From Alentia gelatinosa (Eukaryota > Annelida > Polychaeta > Phyllodocida > Polynoidae), in assembly GCA_950022655.1 (NCBI GenBank), contig OX465580.1, positions 2,713,122 through 2,777,121 of the forward strand: a DNA stretch of 64,000 nt. Reading direction: 5' to 3'. Position 1 is the stretch's first letter. Each line of letters begins with the position of its first letter. Position numbers and translations under genes: made by a program. Positions 10,201-19,949 of this stretch are shown piece by piece. Under the pieces are notes generated by a model. It was not told where the DNA came from. It searched no databases and worked only from the letters and a program-made list of their open reading frames with translations.

Positions 10201-12670
10201 TTGGAAATAAGTAAAAGTTACCGGGTAAGGCTTGGAAAAAAATACTGTATTACCATATATGTCAAACTTATGATTAACTACTTTATACCTGATTTGTACC
10301 ACGAGACTGGCCGTGCATTGAAACCAGGGCCCTGTTTTTTAGTCAAGATTATCTTAGGCTAAGACCGTCTTAAGACAAAAGTGTGCTATAGACAAGATAT
10401 CTTAGAGGATCTTTGACATATCTTGGGCTGAGACGACTTAGGGGCGTCATAGCTGTCTTTTAGTCAAGATTATCTTGAGATATCTTAGCTCAAAATGGCT
10501 CCAAAACGGTCTCAGCCCAAGACAAGGTTGGAGGTGTCCTAGAGGTGTCTTAGAGGTATCTTATGGCCATGTGACCACATGAGAACAAGAAAGCAAGATG
10601 CTTCTGTCACTCAACAGTCCTCTGTCACCAGTCCGCACTCACCAGTCCGCACTCACCAGTCCACACTCAACAGTCAGCACTCAACAGTCCGCACTCAACA
10701 ATCCGCACTCAACACTCCACACCTGCACCGAACCCACACCACACCAACAACCACCCCTGCACCCACCGCCACACCCATCCCCACACCCACACCTACAACC
10801 ACACCCACAACCACACCCACATCCACAACCACACCCACCCCTGCACCCACATCCACAACCACACCCACAACCACAACCACAACCACAACCACACCCACAA
10901 CCACACCCACACCTACAACCACACCCACACCCACGACCACAACCACACCCACACCCAAAACCACACCACAACCACACCCACACCCTCAACCACAAACACA
11001 ACCACACCCACAACTACAACCACAACCACATCTACAGCCAAAACCACAGCCACAACCACACCCACACCCACAGCCACACCCACACCCACAATCACAATCA
11101 CAACCACAACCAGAGCCACAACCACAACCACAACCACATCTACACCCACAAACACAACCACATCTACAGCCAAAACCACAGCCAAAGCCACAACCACAAC
11201 CACACCCACAACCACACCACAAAAAAAATCTTTTCACCTTTTCTAGGTGAAAGTGATGTGCTAGCACCGGGGTTTGAACACCCTACCTCCAGCACAATTG
11301 CCGGATGCCTTACCTATGTCTCCACAGAGTTGGGTGATGCAATATACTCCTGAGACCCCAATATAACTTGATATGACTGTACCAGTGCTGGGGCTGGTAT
11401 CCGGCAAGAGTAGAATTATAGAACCTAAGATAGTTCTATATTTGTCTCAAGATCTACCGTGGCGCACCAAGACCTTGTCTATAGGACAGCGGCCATCTTT
11501 TGTCTTGAAAAAATGTCTTAGATTCTTTAGGATATCTTCGCAGATCTCAGCCCAAGACTGTCTTGACTAAAAAACAGGGCCCAGTATCTGTACTTGCTGA
11601 GCATTGACAAGTATAAATAAACGACTATTAAAAAAAAAAAAAAATCTGCTCACCTCACACCCTGTGGCAGTAGCAGCAGCCTCGAAACAGTTCACCACTT
11701 TGACCTTGAGTGTCTGCAGTTCACCGAGAGTTGGTGCCCGGATGTAGTACTCCATGGCCGCCAGTTCTGGGATGATGTTGGGTTTGGCTCCACCATTTGT
11801 AATAATGCCTGAAGAAGTAGTAAGTAATGGTATTGTTATGGAATTTATCCTACCCCTTATAAAAAACGCCATAGGTTTAACATTGACTCAGTGTATTTGA
11901 TGGAGCATTGAATAAAGTGTTATTCATGCACCAAAGTGAATAAAAAAATGGACTAATCAGGGACAACATAACGAAAGTAGATCTGGCAGTATTGGTACTC
12001 CGATGAGTGTCAACATGCTACTAACATGGATAATTACAAAATTTTCTCTGTATATCAGTGAGATGGGGTAGGATAAATATGAAACCAAACTCAAATTATC
12101 TTTCTTAATATTTATACCACTCTGGTCAGGTCTGCTACTCACTACACTTGGCTAACGCCTTGTGTAGTAATACACGACCTGCCCATCGTGGCATGAACAT
12201 TATTATATACCCATGTTGTATATGTCGTAAATACTATCGTAAAACTGGATGAGGTTTAATCTTGGCCACCGTATTCCAAGACTGGAGTTTGGCAAAGTGA
12301 CTTCATGAGGCGAAGCCCAGTGAAGTCCGGGGCCAAAACTTCAGGAGTGGAATGCGGTGGCCAAGATATAATGCCAGTCAGGTGGCCTAAAAAGCCGTAT
12401 TCTCCTAGGAGATTCCGGAGGGCCGTATTCTACTCAGTAGCGATCTGTAGGCTCCCTAGGCTTAGCATGGAGGCTCCATATTAGGTGGGTAATAAATGTA
12501 AATCCTTGAAAGTAGTCAGTTTCTTACCATTAACTCTCCATTTGGGTTTCATCTGTTGCCTCAGACATGACACGTTGTTATACGCCATCACAGCCGCGTC
12601 CAAAGCATTCAAACCCCTCCAAGGCCCAGCAGCACCATGACTGGCCCGTCCCTTGTATGTGACGGTCAAT
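7136..12670 (-). CDS. PM20D2-like M20 peptidase/amidohydrolase, C-terminal four exons
   Basis: Exons 12670-12528, 11808-11654, 8737-8494 and 7281-7136 join in phase to about 228 residues plus stop. They show hallmarks of the M20D family closest to PM20D2: the dimerisation-domain start (SHGAAGPW, then [12 protein letters not shown]), [11 protein letters not shown], the [10 protein letters not shown] loop, SGSTD-like [12 protein letters not shown], and IHPLFYIG...NHT before a C-terminal helix (LAMTALDVL). Family enzymes are Zn-dependent hydrolases; PM20D2 is reported to act on unusual dipeptides. The first ~200 residues, including the GHACGHN-type metal site, are not visible upstream up to 30 kb, so the gene is partial in this window. 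Introns are full of mobile elements. The first visible intron holds an amplified copy of its own acceptor. Confidence 0.85.
7348..7437. mobile_element. Fragment of pogo-like CCCGCTTAAGCGGAC element
   Basis: Contains GTAAGCAGACACCCCGCGTAAGCGGACAC-type words, then TGCTTACGCGGGGTTTTACTG. These are the same end words as the complete element at 32556-32734. It is truncated and sits in the last PM20D2-like intron. Confidence 0.6.
7445..7515 (+). mobile_element. Far end of a hairpin-module element
   Basis: Stem-loop CCCAATGTTAAGCCTATGGG followed by AGGGGTAAGATAA, the signature right end of the family. Here it stands alone, without an adjacent hairpin module. Confidence 0.55.
7678..7812 (+). repeat. 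Dispersed repeat (copy also at 19083-19205)
   Basis: Shares GGTAGGTATC, CACTGGTGCTGCCATCTG and GCAGTTTCCCATAGACACC, in order, with 19083-19205. No coding capacity. In both places it lies next to other elements. Confidence 0.7.
7907..8099. mobile_element. Harbinger-like MITE, 193 bp, TTA target duplication
   Basis: Perfect 16-bp inverted ends TGCCCCAGTCACACTG / CAGTGTGACTGGGGCA, flanked on both sides by TTA (7904-7906, 8100-8102). A 3-bp TWA duplication is typical of PIF/Harbinger, so I assign it there. An internal inverted pair TTTAACG...CGTTAAA lies at 8023-8045. Confidence 0.85.
8494..8737 (-). CDS. PM20D2-like exon C (244 bp)
   Basis: Acceptor AATTCTAG then GCTGAACTGG; donor GCTGCAG then GTGGGCC. 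Encodes [14 protein letters not shown], the [21 protein letters not shown] segment and [11 protein letters not shown]. It holds the C-terminal catalytic-domain strand and the late histidine of the metal site. Its first 60 bases are duplicated at 8855-8914. Confidence 0.85.
8855..8914 (-). pseudogene. Partial duplicate of PM20D2-like exon C
   Basis: Sixty bases matching the first 60 bases of exon C (8678-8737) with a handful of substitutions. An acceptor-like CCTGCAG precedes it on the minus strand and the frame is open ([20 protein letters not shown]). The match then breaks off with no donor. It lies upstream of the real exon in the same intron. It is probably a relic of exon duplication, or a cryptic acceptor. 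Confidence 0.8.
8930..9659. other. Intronic sequence without recognised features
   Basis: AT-rich, with a low-complexity AATTTTTA stretch at 8970-9020. No exon, no shared repeat and no RNA gene were recognised. Confidence 0.45.
9660..9958 (-). mobile_element. GGGACCTGTTTCA-family TIR element (299 bp)
   Basis: Perfect inverted ends GGGACCTGTTTCAGTAG / CTACTGAAACAGGTCCC. Closely related to 1243-1542 in the opposite orientation, including the conserved TTCTTCATATTTGG module (reverse strand, about 9830-9840). Confidence 0.8.
10024..10260. mobile_element. Inner TIR element plus half hairpin (truncated copy)
   Basis: Inner block bounded by ATTCCTATATACCT (10024) and ATATATAGGAATA (10173-10185), with three copies of a TTTACTGCCCAGGTTGACG-type word. 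After it comes GGGAAACCACGTACC...GGCTTGGAAAAA, which equals only the outer arm of the hairpin at 22368-22513. This copy stops at the hairpin tip. The full inverted-orientation copy is at 22368-22731. Confidence 0.65.
10609..10722 (+). repeat. ~11-bp tandem repeat
   Basis: Tandem words CAGTCCGCACT, CAACAGTCCGC and CAACAATCCGC, about ten imperfect units. They run directly into the CCACAA array. Confidence 0.75.
10724..11222 (+). repeat. CCACAA/CCACACC microsatellite
   Basis: About 500 bp of (CCACAA) and (CCACACC) steps with no G on the plus strand over most of its length. It creates open frames (T/P-, H/P/Q-, G/C- and V/G-rich) on both strands that I do not regard as genes. Confidence 0.9.
11654..11808 (-). 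CDS. PM20D2-like exon B (155 bp)
   Basis: Acceptor TACTTCTTCAG then GCATTATTAC; donor TGTGAG then GTGAGCAG. Encodes [15 protein letters not shown]...[12 protein letters not shown]...AATATGCE, ending on a codon boundary. The A-run at 11629-11644 lies just inside the following intron. Confidence 0.85.
11826..12200. mobile_element. Hairpin-module element (TTATCCTACCCC ends)
   Basis: Inner block from TTATCCTACCCC (11826) with CCATAGGTTTAACATTG, to GGGGTAGGATAA (12066-12078). Then a hairpin with arms near GGTCAGGTC and a tip TTGGCTAACGCCTTG (12148-12165). Close relative of 38334-38735, with CATGGATAATTACAAAAT in common. Confidence 0.75.
12233..12490. mobile_element. Hairpin module plus TTATCCACC-type end
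   Basis: Arms AAACTGGATGAG...CTTGGCCACCG and GGTGGCCAAGAT flank an inner hairpin with tip ATGAGGCGAAGCCCAGTG (12306-12323). It is followed by GGCTCCCTAGGCTTAGCATGG and TTAGGTGGGTAATAAA (12481-12496). Related hairpins lie at 27416 and 33795; the related right end is at 63395-63437. Confidence 0.65.
12528..12670 (-). CDS. PM20D2-like exon A (143 bp)
   Basis: Acceptor ...TTTTCGGGGCAG then ATTGACCGTCAC; donor AATG then GTAAGAAACTG. Encodes [17 protein letters not shown] through MKPKWRVN, starting with one base of a split codon and ending with one. This is the first part of the dimerisation domain. The acceptor and the first 31 bases of this exon are what has been amplified at 12671-15772. Confidence 0.85.
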
Positions 12671-15600
12671 CTGCCCCGAAAAGACAAGTTATATTTCACA
12701 AAAACATTAAATATCACAGGGTATCATAAAAAAATTTAAGGTTTTTGTATATCATGTGTATGGGGCATGGGAATTGAACAATGTTAGATCATTTCTTTGT
12801 GAGGTTGACTGGCCCTTCCCTTGTATGTGACGGTCAATCTGCCCCGAAAAGAGACCAGATTCAATCTTATTATATGGACCACTTATACTTCACAAAAAAC
12901 ATTGTATAATATTGTTAGATCATTTCAATGTGAGGTTGAATGGCCCTTCCCTTGTATGTGACGGTCAATCTGCCCCGAAAAGAGACCGGACTCAATCTTA
13001 TTATATGGACCACTTATATTTCACAAAAAACATTATATAACATTGTTAGATCATTTCTTTGTGAGGTTGACTGGCCCTTCCCTTGTATGTGACGGTCAAT
13101 CTGCCCCGAAAAGACAAGTTATATTTCACAAAAACATTAAATATCACAGCGTATCATAAAAAGATTTAAGGTTTTTGTATATCATGTGTATGGGGCATGG
13201 GAATTGAACAATGTTAGATCATTTCTTTGTGAGGTTGACTGGCCCTTCCCTTGTATGTGACGGTCAATCTGCCCCGAAAAGAGACCGGATTCAATTTTAT
13301 TATATGGACCACTTATATTTCACAAAAAACATAATATAATATTGTTAGATCATTTCTTTGTGAGGTTGACTGGCCCGTCCCTTGTATGTGACGGTCAATC
13401 TGCCCCGAAAAGAGTCCTGACTCAATCTTATTATATGGACCACTTATACTTCACAAAAAACATTGTATAATATTGTTAGATCATTTCTATGTGAGGTTTA
13501 CTGGCCCTTCCCTTGTATGTGACGGTCAATCTGCCCCAAAAAGAGACCGGATTCAATCTTATTATATGGACCACTTATACTTCACAAAAAACATTGTATA
13601 ATATTGTTAGATCATTTCTATGTGAGGTTGACTGGCCCTTCCCTTGTATGTGACGGTCAATCTGCCCTGAAAAGAGACCGGACTCAATCTTATTATATGG
13701 ACCACTTATACTTCACAAAAAACATTGTATAATATTGTTAGATCATTTCTATGTGAGGTTGACTGGCCCTTCCCTTGTATGTGACGGTCAATCTGCCCCG
13801 AAAAGAGACCGGATTCAATCTTATTATATGGACCACTTATACTTAACAAAAAACATTGTATAATATTGTTAGATCATTTCTATGTGAGGTTGACTGGCCC
13901 TTCCCTTGTATGTGACGGTCAATCTGCCCCGAAAAGAGACCGGATTCAATCTTATCATATGGACCACTTATACTTCACAAAAAACATTGTATAATATTGT
14001 TAGATCATTTCTTTGTGAGGTTGACTGGCCCGTCCCTTGTATGTGACGGTCAATCTGCCCCGAAAAGACAAGTTATATTTCACAAAAACTTAAATATCAC
14101 AGCTTATCATAAAAAAATTTAAGGTTTTTGTATATCATGTGTATGGGGCATGGGAATTGAACAATGTTAGATCATTTCTTTGTGAGGTTGACTGGCCCTT
14201 CCCTTGTATGTGACGGTCAATCTGCCCCGAAAAGAGACCAGATTCAATCTTATTATATGGACCACTTATACTTCACAAAAAACATTGTATAATATTGTTA
14301 GATCATTTCAATGTGAGGTTGAATGGCCCTTCCCTTGTATGTGACGGTCAATCTGCCCTGAAAAGAGACCGGATTCAATTTTATTATATGGACCACTTAT
14401 ATTTCACAAAAAACATAATATAATATTGTTAGATCATTTCTTTGTGAGGTTGACTGGCCCGTCCCTTGTATGTAACGGTCAATCTGCCCCGAAAAGAGTC
14501 CTGACTCAATCTTATTATATGGACCACTTATACTTAACAAAAAACATTGTATAATATTGTTAGATCATTTCTATGTGAGGTTGACTGGCCCTTCCCTTGT
14601 ATGTGACGGTCAATCTGCCCCAAAAAGAGACCGGATTCAATCTTATTATATGGACCACTTATACTTAACAAAAAACATTGTATAATATTGTTAGATCATT
14701 TCTATGTGAGGTTGAATGGCCCTTCCCTTGTATGTGACGGTCAATCTGCCCCAAAAAGAGACCGGATTCAATCTTATTATATGGACCACTTATACTTAAC
14801 AAAAAACATTGTATAATATTGTTAGATCATTTCTATGTGAGGTTGACTGGCCCTTCCCTTGTATGTGACGGTCAATCTGCCCCGAAAAGAGACCGGATTC
14901 AATCTTATTATATGGACCACTTATACTTAACAAAAAACATTATATAATATTGTTAGATTATTTCTTTGTGAGGTTGACTGGCCCTTCCCTTGTATGTGAC
15001 GGTCAATCTGCCCCGAAAAGACAAGTTATATTTCACAAAAACATTAAATATTACAGCGTATCATAAAAAGATTTAAGGTTTTTGTATATCATGTATATGG
15101 GGCATGGGAATTGAACAATGTTAGATCATTTCTTTGTGAGGTTGACTGGCCCTTCCCTTGTATGTGACGGTCAATCTGCCCCGAAAAGAGACCGGATTCA
15201 ATCTTATTATATGGACCACTTATACTTCACAAAAAACATTGTATAATATTGTTAGATCATTTCTATGTGAGGTTGACTGGCCCTTCCCTTGTATGTGACG
15301 GTCAATCTGCCCCGAAAAGAGACCGTACTCAATCTTATTATATGGACCACTTATACTTCACAAAAAACATTGTATAATATTGTTAGATCATTTCTATGTG
15401 AGGTTGAATGGCCCTTCCCTTGTATGTGACGGTCAATCTGCCCCGAAAAGAGACCGGATTCAATTTATTATATGGACCACTTATATTTCACAAAAAACAT
15501 TATATAATATTGTTGGATCATTTCTATGTGAGGTTGACTGGCCCTTCCCTTGTATGTGACGGTCAATCTGCCCCGAAAAGAGACCGGATTCAATCTTATT

Positions 15601-15772
15601 ATATGGACCACTTATACTTAACAAAAAACATTGTATAATATTGTTAGATCATTTCTTTGTGAGGTTGACTGGCCCTTCCCTTGTATGTGACGGTCAATCT
15701 GCCCCGAAAAGAGACCAGTTATATTTCACCAAAACTTAAATATCACAGGGTATCATAAAGAAGATTTAAGCT
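12671..15772 (-). repeat. 131/168-bp satellite built from the exon A splice acceptor
   Basis: Twenty-two tandem units continue directly from exon A. The word GACGGTCAAT starts at 12661 (the exon) and then at 12829, 12960, 13091, 13259, 13390, 13521 and so on to about 15690. Short units are 131 bp; long units (168 bp, at 12661, 13091, 14045, 14999) keep more of the native intron. On the minus strand each unit carries TTTTCGGGGCAG followed by the first ~31 exon bases, i.e. acceptor plus exon start, then diverges into AATGATCTAACAATATTG. Seven-unit blocks recur with a 954-bp period. No unit encodes the rest of the exon or a donor. Confidence 0.9.
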
Positions 15773-17276
15773 TCCAGTTCTGTTAGGGCCCACCTCCGCT
15801 AAGAAAATTCTGCTGAATATAACGATAACTTTTTCATGCAACGGAAAATGCCCTTAAGGGGTCGCTGTTGAAAATAGCAGAAGGTTTGGCAGATTATGAA
15901 ACAGGTCCCTGGAATGTGCGCTCGCAGGCGCAGTGGTAGTAGTAATAGGAGTTGGTGACAGGTGGCGCCTATGTCCGTCCTTTATAAATACATATACCCC
16001 TGTGTTACATCGCGAACACGTTACGTTTCTCATGGAGTTAACACTAGAATACACTGTGATTGTGACTGTGATTATGAAGTAAATTAATACCAACGTCTCA
16101 GGTATATCACAGACACCTGTTTAAAATGTACCATAGTGCCCACATACCCACATTGATGTGAGAAATGTTGATAAGCATGTTGTATATATATCTGTAAGGA
16201 AGTAGGGGAATGTTGTATGAGACTGATAATAAGAAAAAGTAAATGTGTGACAAATATAAGGGCCGGCATCCACTGAGCGCCCAATACACTTTTTTTCTTT
16301 TTAAGCAAAACTTTATTCAACATAACAAAAATGCAAGGGTATATTCTCTTTGCATACATTTTTCCAAACTTAATGACATACAACAATCATGTTCAGTCAA
16401 GCGTGCTCTCTCAGTCATGTTTGTTCTCCTTTTTTTAAAAGATTTTTTATTTCAAACACCCTATAAGGGCAAATAAAAACTGGTCTATCTAAAGCCTGAC
16501 TAATTAATCTATCATTTGTTCGTATGTGATTGCAACTCTCAATACACTTTGATATGCCCTAATATGCACCTCCCGATAAAAAAACTAAATTGCGCCAAGG
16601 GTGACCTCATATCGGGGCAGTTGACTACGTCTCTGACATTAGGCTCTGATGAAAAATGCGGGTCTACCCTGTATCGTGGGGTGTCTACAACATTTCAACA
16701 TGTTGAAATGGTTAGGGCTAATGGTGAGCCTCGGCGAATAATCTGTCGGGCGAATTGCTCTCATGTGTGAGATACTGACACAGAAAATGAAATCTGAAAT
16801 CACGGACTTTAATGAACGATACATATGTCTATATGTCCTGCAAATTTGGTGAATTCTGACTAGGTCTAAGTCTCTCAGATCTTTATTTTCTTAATTTGAC
16901 TTGAAACAGAGCTTTTAGTGCCTGAAAGCAAGAATTCTGAAAATATACATCTCTCATCGTGTCAGCCTACTAGTTAAGCATGCACGTTGGAACTGCGAGA
17001 ACTGCAGGGGGTGGAGGATAAGGATAATTTATGCTAAACCCTGACTCAAGTTTAGATAAAAACCTTAAAGAAAGAGAAGAAAAATAACAACTGTAAAGGC
17101 AGAATTCCACTGGACCGACGGTAGCCGATTCCGTAGTCAGACAATCGCAGATTATTATCGGCTGCCCTATAATTTCTCAAATCTTTGAAAATGGTCATTT
17201 ATTAAACTATCATTATCAGAATTAAATGAATTACAATACGTGAGCTTCCTCTTAATGGCCTAGGAACAATTGATCT
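15773..17276. other. No gene seen
   Basis: Presumably the upstream intron of the PM20D2-like gene. Short unconserved frames only. No GHACGHN-type coding for the missing N-terminal domain was found on either strand. A short inverted pair CATTTCAACATGTTGAAATG lies at 16691-16710. Confidence 0.45.
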
Positions 17277-17585
17277 GGGACCTGTTTCACTAGTCTCGTG
17301 ACATGTCTATGACACCATACAGACATTGGGTTTGTCTAGTTTCGTGACAACACAAGTAGCTGCCCTTAGGAAATACAAACCCCAAACATAAGAATTAGAC
17401 AAATCTAGACACATCATGGACCGGTTTCACTAGTTCTGTGACAAAAGGGTTAGACAGATATGAGAAGCGGCACCAACAGTGCAAGCAAGAACGGACAAAA
17501 CAAAGTCTAATGTCTAGTTCTTATGAAACCGGACACACCATCTAGACGCCATCTAGACATGTCACTGTCTAGTGAAACAGGTCCC
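17277..17585 (+). mobile_element. GGGACCTGTTTCA-family TIR element, 309 bp
   Basis: Ends GGGACCTGTTTCACTAG / TAGTGAAACAGGTCCC. The interior is collinear with 20424-20717 and 2184-2455 (ACACAAGTAGCTGCCCTTAG, GCAAGAACGGACAAAA). It contains an internal CCGGTTTCACTAG / GAAACCGG inverted pair, giving a nested end structure. Confidence 0.8.
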
Positions 17586-17719
17586 TGGTCAGAAATCGGC
17601 CTGGTGGATTGTACCCTTAAATCACTTCACCTTCACAACCCCTATGGTAAACACAGTAGCCTACAGGGTCAGGGCTATATGTATCTATCCACACTTTGAA
17701 CTGAACCACTAAGCAGGAA

Positions 17720-18070
17720 TTAGTAGAAACCGAACGAGAGTTAGACTCTGGTCAGGTCTGCTCCTCACTACACTCGGCTACGCCTCGTGTAGTAATACGC
17801 GACCTTCGCGTCGTGGCATAAACATTGTCAAGTCTAACTCGAGTTTGGTTTCGTATTTATCCTACCTCGTCTATGCTTTTGTATTACTAAAAGATAAATA
17901 TTGAGTCAATGACCAACAGAACTTTTTTCATAGTAGCTGACATACTGCTCTCTGATTGGTCAATATTGTTATTACTCTAGTGGCATAAAAAACACTTTAT
18001 GTCACGGCCTGCCACATAAAATTTCCCTATGTTAAGTCTATGGTGTTTTTTTATTAGGGGTAGGATAAGT
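17720..18070. mobile_element. Hairpin-module element (full copy)
   Basis: Hairpin between GAACGAGAGTTAGAC (17732) and GTCTAACTCGAGTTTGG (17838), tip CACTCGGCTACGCCTCGTG (17771-17789). Then an inner block from TTATCCTACC (17856) to ATTAGGGGTAGGATAA (18054-18069), with the stem-loop CCTATGTTAAGTCTATGG before the end. The same element lies in inverse orientation at 33186-33572. Confidence 0.8.
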
Positions 18071-18226
18071 ACAGAAACGACTCCTGCTAGGATTGACTTT
18101 GTTTAGTTTGCTCTGAGACAGATTGGTGGGACTCATCAGATTAGTGCTACCATATTTGTTTATGAGTGAGGGGAGTGAGAGGGCTGTGACTAGTGGCATC
18201 TGTGAAGGCTCTGACTCAGAACTAAA

Positions 18227-18302
18227 ATGACTGATATTCAAACTGAACAAGTTGCCACAGATGAGGCCCAAGCTGCTGAGATACAGATAGAAGAACCTCC
18301 AA
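18227..18302 (+). CDS. Possible first coding exon, unrecognised gene
   Basis: AAAATGA start context, 25 codons beginning MTDIQTEQVATDEAQ, rich in acidic and glutamine residues, then a near-ideal donor CCAA|GTAAGTG. An open, non-repetitive leader precedes it from about 18090. It leaves one base of a split codon. The KLHL first exon (30456) does not continue this phase, so intermediate exons or another gene would be needed. Family unknown. Confidence 0.3.
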
Positions 18303-18345
18303 GTAAGTGTGATTGTATGGATTCGGTATTCCTAAAATAACCAGA

Positions 18346-18683
18346 TTAACCCTTTCAGGACAGCCACCTGTGGCAGAGCTGTCACCATAAGGACGGGTCC
18401 TAGTGATTGTGTATATCCCTAAAGGATGATCACATTTTGCATAAAGTCCTAATTTGATGTTCCATCATGTGATATTATTGGTAATCAATAATATTTCACT
18501 TTTTTTAGCTTACTAATATTACTTTCGATATTATACCTATATTTTCTGAAGGTTTCATGTAAATTGATAAATTATTTCCTTGTCAAAAACGATTTTATAG
18601 GTTTAATTGAAATGATGACTTGAGGCATCATTCGGCCTGGGCTGGTTGATGCCTCAAGGCATCATTCGTCCTTAAAGGGTTAA
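18346..18683. mobile_element. TTAACCCTTT-ended hairpin MITE, copy 1
   Basis: Ends TTAACCCTTTCAGGA / TCCTTAAAGGGTTAA. Near the right end are two imperfect hairpins GATGACTTGAGGCATCATT and GATGCCTCAAGGCATCATT separated by CGGCCTGGGCTGG. Copies or relatives lie at 42016-42647, 42981-43283 and (fragment) 36869-36940. Confidence 0.75.
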
Positions 18684-19082
18684 TCTTTTCAAACATGATA
18701 GAATTTGTGGGTGCTGTGAAATTTTTTATTTTATTTTTACAATAATATTTCTATGTTACTATTCAATAATTGGGGTGTTCTTTGATCACCTTAAAATCCC
18801 AAACAATTGTTTCTCAGTTTGTGTTTATCCGTAAATACTTTCAGACTAGCTTCCTGTTCGTTATTAAAGTTTTAAGCAACTTTTATTCAGTAAATATCAA
18901 GTCAAAGTATTCATACTTATATCATGATTTGGTTGTAAGTTCTACATAAGCTGGAATAATATGTTAAAGCAGCTGTGATACAAGAACAGAAGATTTTACA
19001 ATATGGAGGGTCTATTATGGTAAAGAGGCAAGTGTATTATTGACACATATCAATCAAGGAAGTTATACTTTTCTTCTTAGTG

Positions 19083-19312
19083 GACCTTAAAGCCAAATGC
19101 GGGTAGGTATCGCACTGCCCCCTGTTTCTACTCAATTTAACACTGGTGCTGCCATCTGGTTTCATGAAGATATAGCAGTTTCCCATAGACACCAATAATC
19201 TCTTAGAGCAGTGATAGTTACCCGACCCCCTAAACTATCCCGACTATAGTACACTGACAGCAAAAACATGTCGCCTGTAACGATGGTCGTCACTAAAAAA
19301 CAGGGCCCAGGT
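19083..19312. repeat. Two abutting repeat fragments
   Basis: 19083-19205 repeats 7678-7812. 19205-19312 ends in GTCACTAAAAAACAGGGCCCA, the right end of the GGGCCCTGTTTTTTAG family. Non-coding. Confidence 0.65.
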
Positions 19313-19393
19313 TCCTACGTCCTTCAACTAGACTGTAGTACGTCCTGTTGTCACTAGGGCCGCATATATATCTCCGCATAGCCGGGTACACAT

Positions 19394-19474
19394 GTGCGGC
19401 CGCATTCACACGTGTGCGGCTGCATTCACACGTGTGCGGCCGCATTCACACGTGTACGGCTGCATTCACACGGG
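19394..19474 (+). repeat. 20-bp tandem repeat, four units
   Basis: Unit GTGCGGCCGCATTCACACGT with C/T alternation at one site. The unit junctions create CACACGTGTG, an E-box-like palindrome, three times. This is locally GC-rich against an AT-rich surround. Confidence 0.8.
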
Positions 19475-19949
19475 GGTAATTGATTTCAGTAGTCAACTAT
19501 AACATTCAACAGGGCCCTTATATGCTAGGCCAATATTGACCACACATGGGCATGGTGTTTTAAAGTCGAATCTATTAGAAAAAACAGTAAATAAACCAAC
19601 ACAATGCAGCGTTTATTATGTGTAATTAATAAATTTATACTGAATCACGTTTTTTAAAGGTTTTATAAAATAAATTGGTAATATAAGATTGTATTTTTCA
19701 TATAATACAGACTTGGATGGTTAATGGAAAATTAAGTATGCTACCAGTAGTGTCCTCAAGTTGCAAAGATCGGAACTATTAGATGGTGGCGTAAATAAAC
19801 AGAATCAGACGTATATATGACGTATATAAGACCGCGCCATACACATATATACGCCACTAGAGAAAGCGTCTACAAGACGTCTAATAGGTCGAACTTTTAG
19901 ACGCAAAATCCTACTGTAAGACGCGTTTCGCATACATATGTAAAGCCGT
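19475..19949. other. No gene seen
   Basis: AT-rich with no coding signal. Repeated GACGTATATA/GACGTCTA words occur around 19808-19920. Confidence 0.4.

Larger units (their letters stand above)
10327..11582. mobile_element. GGGCCCTGTTTTTTAG-family TIR element, 1256 bp, carrying satellites
   Basis: Inverted ends of 22 bp beginning GGGCCCTGTTTTTTAGTCAA at 10327, matched by the inverse ending at 11582. Related ends or interiors lie at 19205-19312, 30028-30160 and 53680-53862 (CGGCCATCTTTTGTC words). No transposase. The interior carries two tandem arrays (10609-10722 and 10724-11222). It sits in the PM20D2-like intron between exons B and C. Confidence 0.75.

Noticed and set aside
10579..11353. 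Proline/histidine/threonine-rich or glycine/cysteine-rich proteins
   Set aside because: All are translations of a CCACAA/CCACACC array, with four overlapping open frames on both strands.
12481..12717. Short intronless minus-strand gene starting [15 protein letters not shown]
   Set aside because: It is exon A read through both splice sites; the residues outside 12528-12670 are intronic.
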